Assembly: GCA_025506515.1 (NCBI GenBank)
Contig: CM046447.1
Coordinates: forward strand, 91,049,498 to 91,113,497
DNA from: Flaveria trinervia
Lineage: Eukaryota; Streptophyta; Magnoliopsida; Asterales; Asteraceae
Direction: 5' to 3'
DNA: 64,000 nt
Every line of letters begins with the position of its first letter. Position 1 is the first letter of the stretch. A program made the position numbers and the translations under genes. Of this stretch, positions 1 to 10,990 are shown in pieces. The notes under the pieces are model-generated. The model worked only from the letters and a program-made list of their open reading frames with translations. It was not told the DNA's origin and did not search any database.

Positions 1-2698
1 GTACTTGTCTTGGGCTCAGTAAGTGTAATAGAAGGTAATGCAACAGTAATAGATCCTATGGTTGTACTGTGAGGATCTTCAGCTATTGTTGATGGAGAAA
101 TTTCAGTCATTTGGTCTTTCTTAGACTTCCACACCACCTTTGGACTCTTGGACTTGACCTTCAAAACCTTTGAAGCTTTTGGAACTTCACAGGTTTTGAT
201 GACTGAACCTTCGGAAGATTCTGCAGTCACTGCAGCAGACTTCAGTGCTTCGGAAGAACTCCTTTCTTCCGAGACCAATTTTACTTCCGAAGGTAATTTT
301 CCATTTACCTTCTTCTTTGATTTGGAGCTTCCGAAGGAAACAGACTTTCCTTCCGAAGCTTGAGACTTCTTGAGATTCTTTGAAGTCTTTGTATTGGTCA
401 TGTGGATGGTACTTCTAGGATTGTATGGGCAATCCTTAGCAATGTGAGAAGTATTTTCACACATGACACATAACATTTTCTTCTTCAAAAGAGTCTCCTT
501 TTGAGAGCAAGACTGGCTTTGGTCACATCCCTTCTCCACCTTCATCTTGGTAGATGCTGAGACAGTTCTTTTGGGCTGTGAACTGTTCTTGGAGTTTGAT
601 GGTCCAGGCTGTGCAGCAGTGGTACACAGCAGCTCAGTCTTCTTCTTTGCTCTGATGATGAACATGAACCAGGACTCTTAGATGAGGAGTCTTGGTTGAT
701 GTCTTCAGTCCTTACTACTTTGAAACCTGCAGAGATAAAAACTTGTTTCTGCTTAGCATCAAAAGTAGCCTTGATTTCTTGAGCCTTCTTTGCTTTCCTT
801 TTGCTCTTCCTGATCAAGTTCTTTCTTTTGGACTTGGTCATCACAGATGATTTCTTCTCCTCAGAAGGATAGTGGCCCTTGGAAGAATCCTCTTCTTCAC
901 TCTTCTCAGAGGAATTCTTCACTATCACTTCTTCATCATCCTCACTTATAGGATCTATGAGAGGAAGCTCATCTTCACAAGTTCCACACCTAGGATATCT
1001 TACAGACAAGATTGTGTGTGGAGGAGCTATCTCATTTGATCCTAGTCCCTGTCTATTTTGATAGCACACTTTGTTGTGCAGGGATGAGGATATCATGTTT
1101 TTGAAGGTCTCTTCTTCAAGAACACTTTTCTCTGCCTTGGCTTTGCTGATCACAAGCTCAGCCTGGCACTCAGTCAATTTAGTTATGAGATCTTGGATCT
1201 GAGTTCTAAAATCTGTATGTTCATGTTTTAGTACTGAAATGGTTTTCTCCAAATCTTCTATTTTTAACTTGTAATCATTTTCAGACTTTCTAAAATCAGA
1301 TTTTAATATGTTTAATGACTCAAGATCGGATCTCATCTCTAAGTTGTAGGACCTGTATCTATTCACTTTAGCAATGCATTCAGGAGTACAGAGATGTTCC
1401 AATACCTTGGCTTCATCATGGTCAGCCATCAGTGCTTGGTTTGGAGAAGCATCTTCCGCCTGAAAACTCCAGTCAAAGCCTCCTTCTTCAACAGCAACAG
1501 CAACATGTTGCTTAGGCTTCTCAGACTGAGGAGCTTTGTCAGTGTAGTTTGGTCTGGGTGGTGTTTGGCCCCCATTTGCTTTAGGTGCCTTACACTCCCT
1601 AGCAAAGTGACCCATAAGGTTACAGTTGTAACACTTAACTTTGCTTTTATCCAGCCCAAACTTTCCACTGGTAGCATTGCTTGGAAATCTTCTTCCTGTT
1701 CTCTTGTAGAACTTCTTGGCTCTGTGAGTGAGGAGAGCCATCTGCTGAACTATCTCCATGTATTCCAGGTCATCTGGATGAATGCAGTCCAGGTCTTCAA
1801 GAGTGAAGAGATAATTCCCACAGCTTTCATCAGTAGACACAAAGGCTTGAGAAGAACTTGTCTCTTGGAATGGACTTCCTTGAGTAAAGTTTTCCCTTGG
1901 TGTCTCCGGGAAGGTGATGAAAGGACCCTTTTGTGAGTTGTCAGGGTAGCATAGAGATGATGTTGGGGTTCTATGCTGTCCCTTTCAACCACATGAAGGG
2001 CTGAACCCATTTGATTGTTGGAGTTGCCAGATGAACCTTGTATGTTCATCTCCATCTGGTATCCACTGAGAATCCCATATAACTCTGTCAGAGTAAGAGT
2101 TTTAAGGTTCTCAGTCCTCTTGATCACCACACAATAGTGTGTCCATTGCCTAGGAAGTGAGGACATGAACTTCCTTACAATGTCTCTGTTCTCAAGAGGA
2201 ACTCCTCCATCCACTAGGGTATCCACAATCTCAACATACCTGAAGTATTGTTGGGTCATGGTTTCACCTGCTTTAAAGGTGAAATTTTCAAACTGCTGCT
2301 TCAGAAGATCTTTCTTGTTCTCCTTGGCTTCAGAGGAGCCTTCATACATCAGCTTCAGTGCATCCCACAGCTGTTTAGCTGTTTTGCACTTCTTAAAACC
2401 TCTGTATACAGAGTTTGGGAGAGCAGTCTGAAGAGCAGTCATGGCCTTCCTGTCAATCTACTCTTTTTCTATCTTCATCTGAGTAGTTGGCCATATCTTT
2501 AGGAATCATACCAGCACCAGTAGCAGAGGGGGTGCTGGGTATGAAAGGTCCATTTTCAACAGATTCCCACATTCTTGAGTCAAGAGACCTGATGAAGCCT
2601 TCCATCCTCATGCACCAGGTGTCAAAATCATCAAGAGTGATCAGTGGGGATTTGTTCATGGTTCCAGTCTCCATATCAGTCTTTGAGATGGAAGCCAT
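1..2698 (-). pseudogene. Copia A gag polyprotein remnant, frameshifted
   Basis: Capsid-like Gag packages element RNA in cytoplasmic particles. The start at 2698 opens MASISKTDMETG, 70 bp inside the primer site. The N-terminal part has the copia gag signature (LITLDDFDTWCMRMEGF, then a Trp/Leu-rich stretch with AKQLWDALKLMYEG at about 2370-2330) typical of UBN2-type gag. A frameshift near 2450 and another near 1850 break it. From 1840 the frame carries a zinc knuckle CYNCNLMGHFAREC (CX2CX4HX4C, about 1635-1590), then a Lys/Glu-rich coiled-coil-like stretch (about 1330-1100) and an acidic serine-rich tail. A second knuckle, CVMCENTSHIAKDC, lies near 477-430. Two knuckles about 1.1 kb apart in one gag is unusual. 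No protease, integrase or RT is inside the window, so pol must lie to the left. Confidence 0.75.
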
Positions 2699-2767
2699 TT
2701 GAAGAGTTTAGTTTTTGTGTGTGTGAGGGATCTTAAGATGGTTAGATCTTATATCAAGAGCCTGAAA

Positions 2768-2779
2768 GCTCTGATACCA
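2768..2779 (-). other. Copia A primer binding site (initiator Met tRNA)
   Basis: On the minus strand this reads TGGTATCAGAGC, directly after the LTR end at 2782. It is the standard plant initiator-Met tRNA complement used to prime minus-strand cDNA, and it fixes the 5' LTR boundary and element orientation. Confidence 0.85.
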
Positions 2780-2781
2780 AT

Positions 2782-3571
2782 TGCAGGATCGTTTAAGGTT
2801 TGAACACAATTACAACACAACAACACAATGAGGAGATTATCTAAACTCTAATCAAACAGTAAACTGGGTTAACCAAAAGTGATACAAAGAACACAAGTAA
2901 AGCAAGAGACAGAACAGGAGAATATGGTTTTCAAGGATGCAGTATATTGCTTTCTCAAGTTCTTTTACAAGTGTTACAAAGTATATTAAAGATACAAGAA
3001 ACTTGAAATACTTATACTACAACCTACAGCCGGCTATACTATGAAAGCCAGCTGGATACAATTGACTAGACACTAACAAAATCAATTGTAGAATCAAAAG
3101 GCATATCTGCCTTTTGACCTTGTGACTATGACATGCCATAGCTCACATCCTTATACATTACAAAAAGGATAAAGTACATAAAGTGGAAAGTTTCAGACTC
3201 AAGACCTCAATGTACAGTTACCAAAAGCATGGACCTTTTCACCAACTCTTGTAAGTTGGTGACTTATCAGAGATGCAGCGGAAAAGGTGCTTTATGGAAC
3301 AGTACATCAGATAAAGCATGTGTACTAAAAGTCTTCGGAAGAAATCTGTCTTCATAGGGTGAAGCTTCGGAAGACTTTGTCTCTTGAAGCTTCGGAAGAC
3401 TTCATGTTTGGCTTCGGAAGATATGGTCTTGGCTTCGGAAGATTTTACACTTAGAATGTTTTCTAATGTATTGTGTAAAACTTCCGAAGCATTCTTCACT
3501 TCAGTACTTAGTGCATGTTGCTGAGACACTTTGGATGTTTTGGGTTGCATCAGACTTAAGGAATCCTTACA
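2782..3571 (-). repeat. Copia A 5' LTR (790 bp)
   Basis: Bounded on the inner side by the primer site and on the outer side by gypsy LTR sequence starting ATTATTATTACTTATAG. The termini are TG...CA on the minus strand. The outer third (U3 side) has an array of CTTCGGAAG-type palindromes. Similarity to the split LTR at 36503-36757 plus 45321-45920 supports the assignment: both hold a CTATGACATGCC/TCATGACATGTCC stretch and a GCAACC(C/A)AAAAC start region. Confidence 0.8.
3330..3490 (-). promoter_or_regulatory. Array of CTTCGGAAG palindromes in the copia A U3
   Basis: Six copies of CTTCGGAAG or CTTCCGAAG occur in about 160 bp, near 3332, 3364, 3391, 3413, 3434 and 3481. Two are extended to GAAGCTTC (3361-3368 and 3386-3393). 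They lie within the first 80-240 bp of the LTR, where the U3 promoter or enhancer should be. The same motif family recurs in the U3 of copia D (45597-45850). A regulatory role is inferred from position and recurrence only. Confidence 0.5.
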
Positions 3572-4505
3572 ATTATTATTACTTATAGTAGTGACTTTAC
3601 GTGGATGTTATTATCGTAACGTAAAGTATATCGTAATAATAAAGTGAAGAGCAATAAAGAAAGAGTAGAGGAAACATTAATGAAAAATGTTAACAAGTCT
3701 TGCAAGTTTAAAGAGGTACACAACCATGTTGTCGTTAGCTCAACTATGCTGCGGGTTAGCTAACTAGTTTGCACACAGGGTCAATCAATTGAGATTGGAG
3801 GACCTTTGCGCGTGTCCTGGGTGATTGGGTGGCCTTGTACATAGTACACAGAACCATTTGAGGATACAGTTGCCCTTTCGAGGGGGATATAGTGACCCTT
3901 TCGAGGGTACAGTTGACCTTTCGAGGGATACAGTTGACCCTTTCGAGGGATATAGATGGCCCATCACCCGTTTTCCATCGCGATATAGTTGGGGTATTGT
4001 TCACTTTCCTACAGAAAGTGAAATATAAAGATAAAAGTTTATAGAACAGACAAGGCCTACAGTATAGAGAACGAACAATATTCGTTCATATAGTTAATGC
4101 GTGCTCGCATATACAATACAGAGTTGTATTTTACAGAAAAGAGTATTTTTTATACAACATATAGAAAGTATTTTATTGTTTACAAAACTAGAGCTCACTC
4201 AGCAACGCTGACTTTTATACATTTTCAGTTAGCAGGTAATATGTTGAGGATGGCACGAGGGTGAAGCTACTCGGCAGGAAAAGTCTGACATCCACTCGTA
4301 CTTTGTGTTGCTGTTGTTTTGTAATGCATATAAACAAGTCTTTTGTAAACAGTCAATGATGATGTATGCTTAACAACAGTGTTTTAAATGAAGTGAATGG
4401 CTTTTGATAAATTATTTCCGTTGCTTAAGCTTGTTTAATTGTAATGTTTAATGTTTTAATTGCTATTATTGACCAACTGTGAGGGTTTGGGAACGGGGCC
4501 TTACA
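3572..4505 (+). repeat. Gypsy A 5' LTR, right-hand 934 bp only
   Basis: This matches the 3' LTR of the same element from about 10612 to 11541, including the CCTTTCGAGGG minisatellite, the CTCACTCAGCAAC stretch and the terminal GGGGCCTTACA. It ends two to three bases before the primer site. The left half was displaced by copia A. Confidence 0.85.
3838..3965 (+). repeat. Minisatellite of about 21 bp in gypsy A 5' LTR
   Basis: Tandem units of the form CCCTTTCGAGGGATA followed by CAGTTGA or similar, about four to five imperfect copies. The same array occurs in the 3' LTR (10889-10990) and in gypsy C (37318-37445, reversed) but not in gypsy B LTRs. Open frames across it are by-products of the periodicity. 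Confidence 0.8.
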
Positions 4506-4508
4506 AGT

Positions 4509-4520
4509 TGGTATCAGGGC
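4509..4520 (+). other. Gypsy A primer binding site
   Basis: TGGTATCAGGGC, one mismatch from the initiator-Met tRNA complement TGGTATCAGAGC seen at the same place in gypsy B, C and E. It begins three bases after the LTR end. Confidence 0.85.
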
Positions 4521-4857
4521 CAAAGTTTAGAGAATTGGGTTAAATAAACTTTTAAAACCTATACTTAAACTGAAAATGGGACAATGGAGGGATGTCAGCC
4601 CGAGTAGCTACGTGCCATCAGGTATGTCTTTCTTAATGATTAACCGGTATTATGTGCGCATGCTATTTGATTATGTGCTCTTAGTAGATTTAGATACTGA
4701 TTAAGTCAGGATAGGAGATGCTTGGGGTATAAAGAGTAAAGTAAGTGGCTAATCATAACTGGCCATTGTAATTAGGGACTTACTATACTTGACATAAACT
4801 GAGTATTACTTTGAATGACCGTGTTAATGTTTGAATCTTATAGTGTGCTTATAGAGG

Positions 4858-7800
4858 ATGGTTGGCGGTAGATCTTCAAAGGCCTCTCGTGGTGGAGGTC
4901 ACGGTGTTGCTCCGCGACCCAAGAGAGGGAGACCCAGAGTCGAGAAAGTGGTTCATGAAGAACTAGAGGCCCCTTATCTGGAGGGTGGCAACGAGAGCGC
5001 CAATCTGAGGGCCTCAGTAAAGGAGGTTGTGGTGGAAGAGGTTCACCAGGTCATGCAGACGATTCTACCGTCTATGGTGACCGAAGTGATCAAGGTAGTT
5101 AGAGAGGAGAGAAAAAGGAAAGGGGTGGACCTACGGGTGAAAGAAGACAGCCCGAGACTGAGACGGTTCCGTCCGATGATGAGGATTAGGAAGAAGAGCC
5201 TGCGCCGGAGGCAACCCGAGGCTGCAACTACGGGGCGTTTATGAGATGCAAGCCCCCTATTTTCGATGGAAACGACACTGTGGCATCTGCTCACCGTGGG
5301 TTCGGGAGATGGAGGATGTCCTCGATATCAGTGAGTGCCGTGAGGATCAGAAGGTGAAATTCGCTACCCACTCCTTTGTGGACTCGGCTTTGTGCTGGTG
5401 GGACAACATTGTCCAAGCCGAGGGTAGCAGGGCCATTGGAAGAATGAGATGGCCTGAACTGAAGAAACTAGTGATCGAGGAATTCTTTCCTCACAGGGAG
5501 ATGGACAAGGTAGAAAGAGACTTCCTACAGCTGGAGGCGGAACGATGACACACCAGCAATACACCACCAAATTCAATGAAACGCACAGTTGGTGCCCGAT
5601 CAAGTGACACCATTGTCACGAAATTAAAAGATACATCCAGGGGCTGCCGGCGGATATCCGTAGGCATATGATTGCCGCACGGCCTAGCACTTTCAGGTCG
5701 GCAGTTGACTTGGCTGGCAGATTATATGATGAGCGCGAGTGGTGGTGGTTGAGGTGGATAAGAAGGATTGTGATAGTCGGAACTGGAATGGGAAACGGTT
5801 TGGACGTGGTAGAGCTACTCCAAACAAGAAGGTGGCAACGGTGGGTGATCGACGTGTGGTCACATCTGGATCAGAGCTGAGGAGGTGTGACAAATGTGGG
5901 AGGGAGCATACTGTGAGTGCAGAATGGGGATGAACGTATGCTTCAGGTGTGGTCAGCCTAACCACATCGCTAGAGACTTCAAGAAGTCGAGGGCAGAGAG
6001 CTCTGGGGCAGTGAAGAAGAAGTCGGAGGAAGGAGGGCAGAGGGCAGGTGGTAGAGCTTACACCATGACCCGAGAGGAAGCCAGAGCTGATCCCGATGTT
6101 ATGTCAGGTATGTTTCTAGTAAACCAAACTTGTGCCTCTATATTGTTTGATTCTGGTGCTAGTAGGAGTTTTATTTCTACTACTTTCTGCGCTAAGTTGC
6201 CTGTTGTCAGTAGAAAGGTCAGTGCACCATTTGATGTAAAAACTGCTATTGGTAAGTCCACTAGAATTACTGATGTGATAGAGGACTGTGCCATAGAACT
6301 AGAAGGTCATAGGTTTGCTGCTAGGTTACATGTGATACCCCTAGGTGGATTTGATGTAGTACTAGGATGGAATGGTTAGCAAACTATGAAGCAAACTATG
6401 AAGCAAACATCGTGTGTCGCAAGAAGATGATTCGATTAGTTGCATTCGATGGGAGTTTGGTTACGATTTATGGAGATCGCGTCACGACGATTCCGAAAGT
6501 GATTTCGATGGCGGTGGCGGGAAAGTGCATGAGGGGTGGATGTAGTGCCTACTTGGCCTACGTAAAGGATGTGGACGCGCCAACACCGCAACTATCTGAT
6601 GTACCAGTTGTGTGTGACTTTCCGGACGTATTCCCGGAAGACTTACCCGGCGTGCCATCGGATCGCGAGATTGAGTTCCAAATTGACTTGGTACCCGTGC
6701 TCACCCATTGCCAAAGCACCGTATCGATTAGCTCCCACAGAAATGAAAGAACTCATGGAACAGTTGCAAGAGCTACTCGATAAGGGATTCATTAGACCGA
6801 GTATCTCTCCCTGGGGTGCTCCGGTCCTATTTGTGAAGAAGAAAGACGGTAGTATGAGGATGTGTATTGACTACCGAGAGCTGAACAAGTTACGGTGAAG
6901 AACCGATACCCCCTACCAAGAATAGATGATCTGTTTGATCAGCTCCAAGGTGCCAGTTGGTTTTCAAGGATAGATCTTCAATTTGGTTACCATCAGCTGA
7001 AGGTGAAGGAGCAGGATATCCCTAAAACAGCTTTTCGTACACGCTACGGTCACTATGAATTTCTTGTTATGTCATTTGGTCTGACCAATGCGCCAGCTGC
7101 TTTTATGGACTTGATGAATCGAGTGTGTCGGCCAATGTTAGATAAATTTAAGTGATTGTGTTTATTGATGATATCCTGATTTATTCAAGGAGTAAGGAGG
7201 AGCATGCTGATCACATTCAGGAGGTGTTAGAGACCTTAAGAAGGGAGAATTTGTATGCCAAAATCTCCAAATGCGCGTTCTGGTTACGCGAAGTTCAATT
7301 CTTGGGTCACGTGATAAACCCAGAGGGGATTATGGTAGACCCTGCTAAGGTGGAGGCTGTGATACAATGGAAGTCTCCAAGGACGCCATCCGAGATTCGT
7401 AGTTTCTTGGGGTGGCGGGTTATTATCGAAGGTTCATTCAGGACTTTTCAAGATCGCTTCTCCACTGACCAAGTAGACCCGAAAGGATGTGAAGTTTATA
7501 TGGGGTCAAGCTCAAGAACAGACATTCGAGGAGTTAAAGGTAAGGTTGACTCAAGCTCCTGTCTTGTCATTACCCGAAGGAAGCGAGGATTTGGTAGTAT
7601 ACTCAGATGTTTCTTACTTAGGGTTGGGGTGCGTATTAATGCAAAGGGGTAAGGTTATAGCCTATGCATCCCGACAGTTGAAAGTTCATGAGGTCAACTA
7701 CCCTACTCATGACTTGGAGCTAGCGGTCGTGGTCTTTGCACTAAAGATTTGGAGGCACTATCTGTACGGGACGAAGTGCATCATTTTCACGGACCACAAG

Positions 7801-9373
7801 AGCTTGAAGTACTTCTTCGAGCAAAAAGATCTGAACATGAGGCAGAGGCGATGGTTGGAGCTTATAAAGGATTGTGATTGCGAGATCCATTACCATCCGG
7901 GCAAAGCCAACGTGGTGGCCGATGCTCTTAGCCAGAAGGAGAGGCCCGAGCCGATTCGGTGAAAGCATACCAACTAATCATGACCTCTGATGTAATGAAG
8001 CAAGTCAAAGAGTTTCAGGATGAGGCATTAAAAGAAGATCATCTAAACTCTGAAAGAATGAGAGGTCTCGTTGGGAATTGAGTGAAAACACACTTGGTGT
8101 TAAAACTCAATTTGGACGGGTGTGGATTCCTCGTTTCGGGGATCTACGTGTGAGGATTATGGATGAAGTTCACAAGACTCGATACTCCATTCATCCTGGT
8201 GCCACAAAGATGTATCAAGACATGAAGAAAGATTATTGGTGGCTGGGTATGAAACGTGACGTGGCGGAGTATGTGAGTAAGTGCCTTACTTGCTTGAAAG
8301 TGAAGGCGGAACATCAGAAGCTGTATGGGAAGATCCAACCTTTGGATATACCGGAATGGAAGTGGGAGCACATCACCATGGACTTCATTATAAAGCTACC
8401 ACGTACTCCGAAGGGGTACGATGCCATATGGGTGATTGTTGACCGCTTGACGAAAAGTGCTCATTTCCTATCGATCCGTGAACATATTCATCCAAGAGGT
8501 TGGATGACTTGTTCATCAAGGAGATTGTAACTCGTCATGGTGTGCCGGTGTCCATTGTCTCTGATCGTGACACCCGGTTTACATCTAAATTCTGGAAGAA
8601 ATTCCACGATGCCATGGGGACGAGGTTACATATTAGCACAGCTTATCATCCCGAAACTGATGGTCAGTCAGAAAGGACCATTCAGACGTTGGAAGACATG
8701 CTTCGGCATGTGTGATTGATTTTGGAGGAAGTTGGGACGACCACTTACCGTTAGCTGAATTCTTGTACAACAATAGTTATCATGCCAGCATTGGTATGCC
8801 ACCATATGAGATGCTATATGGTAGGAGATGCAGAACACCCGTTTGTTGGGGTGACATTGGTCAGAAAGAGTTAGGAAGCGTCGAGGTAATCGAGGCTACG
8901 ACTGAGAAGCTTGAGAGGATCAAAGCCTTCATGAAGGCAGCTAAAGATAGACAGAAGTCGTATGCCGATAAACGACGCAGATCGATCGAGTTCTAGGTGG
9001 GTGACCGGGTCATGTTGAAGGTCTCACCTTGGAAGGGTATTATCCGATTCAGGAAGCGGGGCAAGTTGAGCCCAAGATATATAGGCCCTTTCCGAATTAT
9101 TTCTCGAGTAGGAGAGGTAGCCTATAGGTTAGAATTACCGGATGAGTTAAGTGGGATTCACCCGACATTCCATGTGTCTCATCTGAGAAAGTGTATAGCT
9201 GATGAAGGCATGATTGTTTTGCTAGAGGATATCGTCGATCATAAAGAGAAGAGGCTGAGAAATAAAGTGGTTCCTCTTGTGCGTGTACAGTGAAGCACCG
9301 AAAGGGATCCGAGTCTACATGGGAGACTGAGGAAGAGATGAGGCAGCATTATCCTTATCTGTTCGAAGAATAA
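4858..9373 (+). pseudogene. Gypsy A gag-pol polyprotein, many frameshifts
   Basis: The start MVGGRSSKAS matches that of gypsy C. Gag core: a region with WVREMEDVLDISECRE and ALCWWDNIV (about 5290-5420, Retrotrans_gag type). Zinc knuckle near 5939-5980 reads CFRCGQPNHIARDF, with the last Cys replaced by Phe. The aspartic protease motif LFDSGASRSFIS lies near 6146-6180. RT spans about 6760-7450, with YRELNKL and the catalytic box FIDDILIY (7160-7186). RNase H spans about 7590-7950 and ends HYHPGKANVVADALS. Integrase follows with an H/H/C/C finger (about 8170-8300), the catalytic core (8380-8850), and a tail with FHVSHLRKC. I count about ten frame changes and an in-frame TAG at 8994-8996 where gypsy C has CAG. 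The final stop is at 9371-9373. Not functional. Confidence 0.9.
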
Positions 9374-9400
9374 CAGGTTTCGGGGATGAAACCTATATAT

Positions 9401-9413
9401 GGGGGGGTGGACT
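9401..9413 (+). other. Gypsy A polypurine tract
   Basis: GGGGGGGTGGACT lies immediately before the 3' LTR start TGTAACACCC. It is the plus-strand primer for reverse transcription and matches the tracts of gypsy B (24822-24835) and C (38803-38816). Confidence 0.85.
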
Positions 9414-10039
9414 TGTAACACCCGGCTTTTTTTAAAAGCAAGATAGGAAGAATAAAAAGAAACAAAAGCTATAAGGTCCAAGTGGAGGACTAAAAGTGTA
9501 AAAAGGACAAAAATCTTTGAAAAGTTGGTGTAAAGGTGGGTATGGCTACCCACCCTCACTTCACATCAACATCTTCCTCGGCTTTAGAGAGAGAAAGACA
9601 AAAGGAGAGCAGAAACTCTCGGCTTGTGGAAGAAGAAGAAGAAGTGAATGAATTCAAGGTAAGAATTCGTGGTTTTTACATGTTTATGATGGGTTTTATC
9701 CAGGTTATGTGCTTATGTGTTATGTTTGTGCTCGTGTGTATGTGTTTGGATGTTGCTTCTAGGTGTTTTGAACTCTTTGCAAGCAGGTTAAAAGGAAGAA
9801 CACCCAAGTTGCACCAGGTGAGTTCTAGACCCCGGTTTTTACTTGTTTTCAAACATCTTTGGGGCTGAAAATGTATGTAAAAGGTTTTCCAATGTTTGAG
9901 TATGTATGCCCGTATGTTTTGTGCATGAATGAATGTGATTCTTGAATGCTTATAGGTTATTCATGTTTAGAATAGCTACATTAAGCTTAGAACAGATGGA
10001 TTTGATGATTGGGTTGAAAACATACCGGAAACATGACGA

Positions 10040-10480
10040 ACAGAAGGTCCATGCGCCTAGATAAGGCTCATGCGCCTGAAAATGCTAGAGTAAGAACTAA
10101 GTGTGATCCATGTGCCCATACAGTAGCCCATGCACCTAAGATTACCTTAGAAACGATAAAGTACAGCCCATGCCCCTGAACAGTGGCCCATGCGTCTAGA
10201 AATGTTAGCTGGACGACTAAGTGTAGGGCCATGCGCCCCAATAGTGCTCATGCGCCCAAATAGTTCCCATGCGCCCAAATAGTTCCCATGCGCCTAAGTG
10301 TCCATGCGCCTGAATTACTCATGCGCCTAAGTGTTCATATGCACAAATAGTGCCCAAGCGACTGAATAGTTCATGCGCCTAAAGTGAAAATGCTTAAGTG
10401 TTGGCTGATGCGCCTACATAGTGATGAAACGCCCGAACAGGGCTCATGCGCCCAAATAGTTCCCATGTACCTAAGACTTA
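10040..10480 (+). repeat. Degenerate CATGCGCC array in gypsy A 3' LTR
   Basis: About twenty degenerate units of roughly 17-20 bp with the core CCATGCGCCTRAATAGT. Variants include CATGCACC, CATGCCCC and CATGTGCC. The spacing is irregular, unlike a fresh tandem array. The same array occurs in all the related LTRs here (18520-18890, 26915-27290, and reversed at 37870-38215 and 44410-44733). Confidence 0.8.
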
Positions 10481-10888
10481 GAAATTTTTACAGAATTTTT
10501 CTAGGAGTCTGTGCCTTAGGGTTTTGACCAAGGTTGACTAAGGGCTTATTAATGATGTTGTTTTATGCATGATATGATTGCTTATGATTGTTCCTTATTA
10601 TTGTTATTGCTATTATTATTATTACTTATAGTATGTGACTTTACGTGGTATGTTATTATCGTAACGTAAAGTATATCGTAATAATAAAGTGAAAGAGCAA
10701 TAAAGAAAGAATAGGAACATTAATGAAAATGTTAACAAGTCTTGCAAGCTTACAGGAGGTACATGACCATGTTGTCGTTAGCTCAACTGTGCTGCGGGTT
10801 AGCTACCCTATTATGCACACAGGGTCAATCAATTGAGATTGGCAGGACCTTGTAGCGTGTCCTGGGTGATTGGGTTGGCCTTGTACAT

Positions 10889-10990
10889 AGTACACAGAAC
10901 CCTTTCGAGGGATACAATTGACCCTTTCGGGGGATATAGTTGACCCTTTCGAGGGATAAAGTTGACCCTTTCGAGGGATATAGATGGCCC
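10889..10990 (+). repeat. Minisatellite of about 21 bp in gypsy A 3' LTR
   Basis: Four to five copies of CCCTTTCGAGGGATA plus a short linker, the 3' LTR counterpart of the array at 3838-3965. Confidence 0.8.

Larger units (their letters stand above)
1..3571 (-). mobile_element. Ty1/copia retrotransposon A, 5' part (3' part lies left of the window)
   Basis: Read on the minus strand, the order is 5' LTR (3571 down to 2782), a primer binding site complementary to initiator Met tRNA, then a gag reading frame that runs off the left edge of the window. The LTR begins TGTAAGGATTCC and ends GATCCTGCA, the usual TG...CA form. The right edge abuts DNA that matches the interior of a gypsy LTR (compare 10612 onward), so this element inserted into the 5' LTR of gypsy A. 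The gag resembles the SIRE/Maximus-type copia gag (UBN2-like domain plus zinc knuckle), but the clade assignment is by eye. The other LTR and the target duplication cannot be seen. Confidence 0.85.

Noticed and set aside
148..363. 71-codon plus-strand frame rich in Ser/Glu
   Set aside because: It is the antisense shadow of the copia A gag-pol coding strand; the minus strand carries the zinc knuckle motif.
3239..3550. 103-codon minus-strand frame
   Set aside because: It lies within the copia A LTR, over the CTTCGGAAG array, and is not a gene.
4858..9373. Endogenous pararetrovirus (caulimovirid)
   Set aside because: The RT and RNase H are followed by an integrase and flanked by LTRs, primer site and polypurine tract. 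No movement or coat protein motif is present. These are Ty3/gypsy retrotransposons.
10040..10480. CRISPR-like look of the repeated CATGCGCC units
   Set aside because: Units are degenerate, spacing is irregular and short, and the array lies in plant retrotransposon LTRs with no cas genes.
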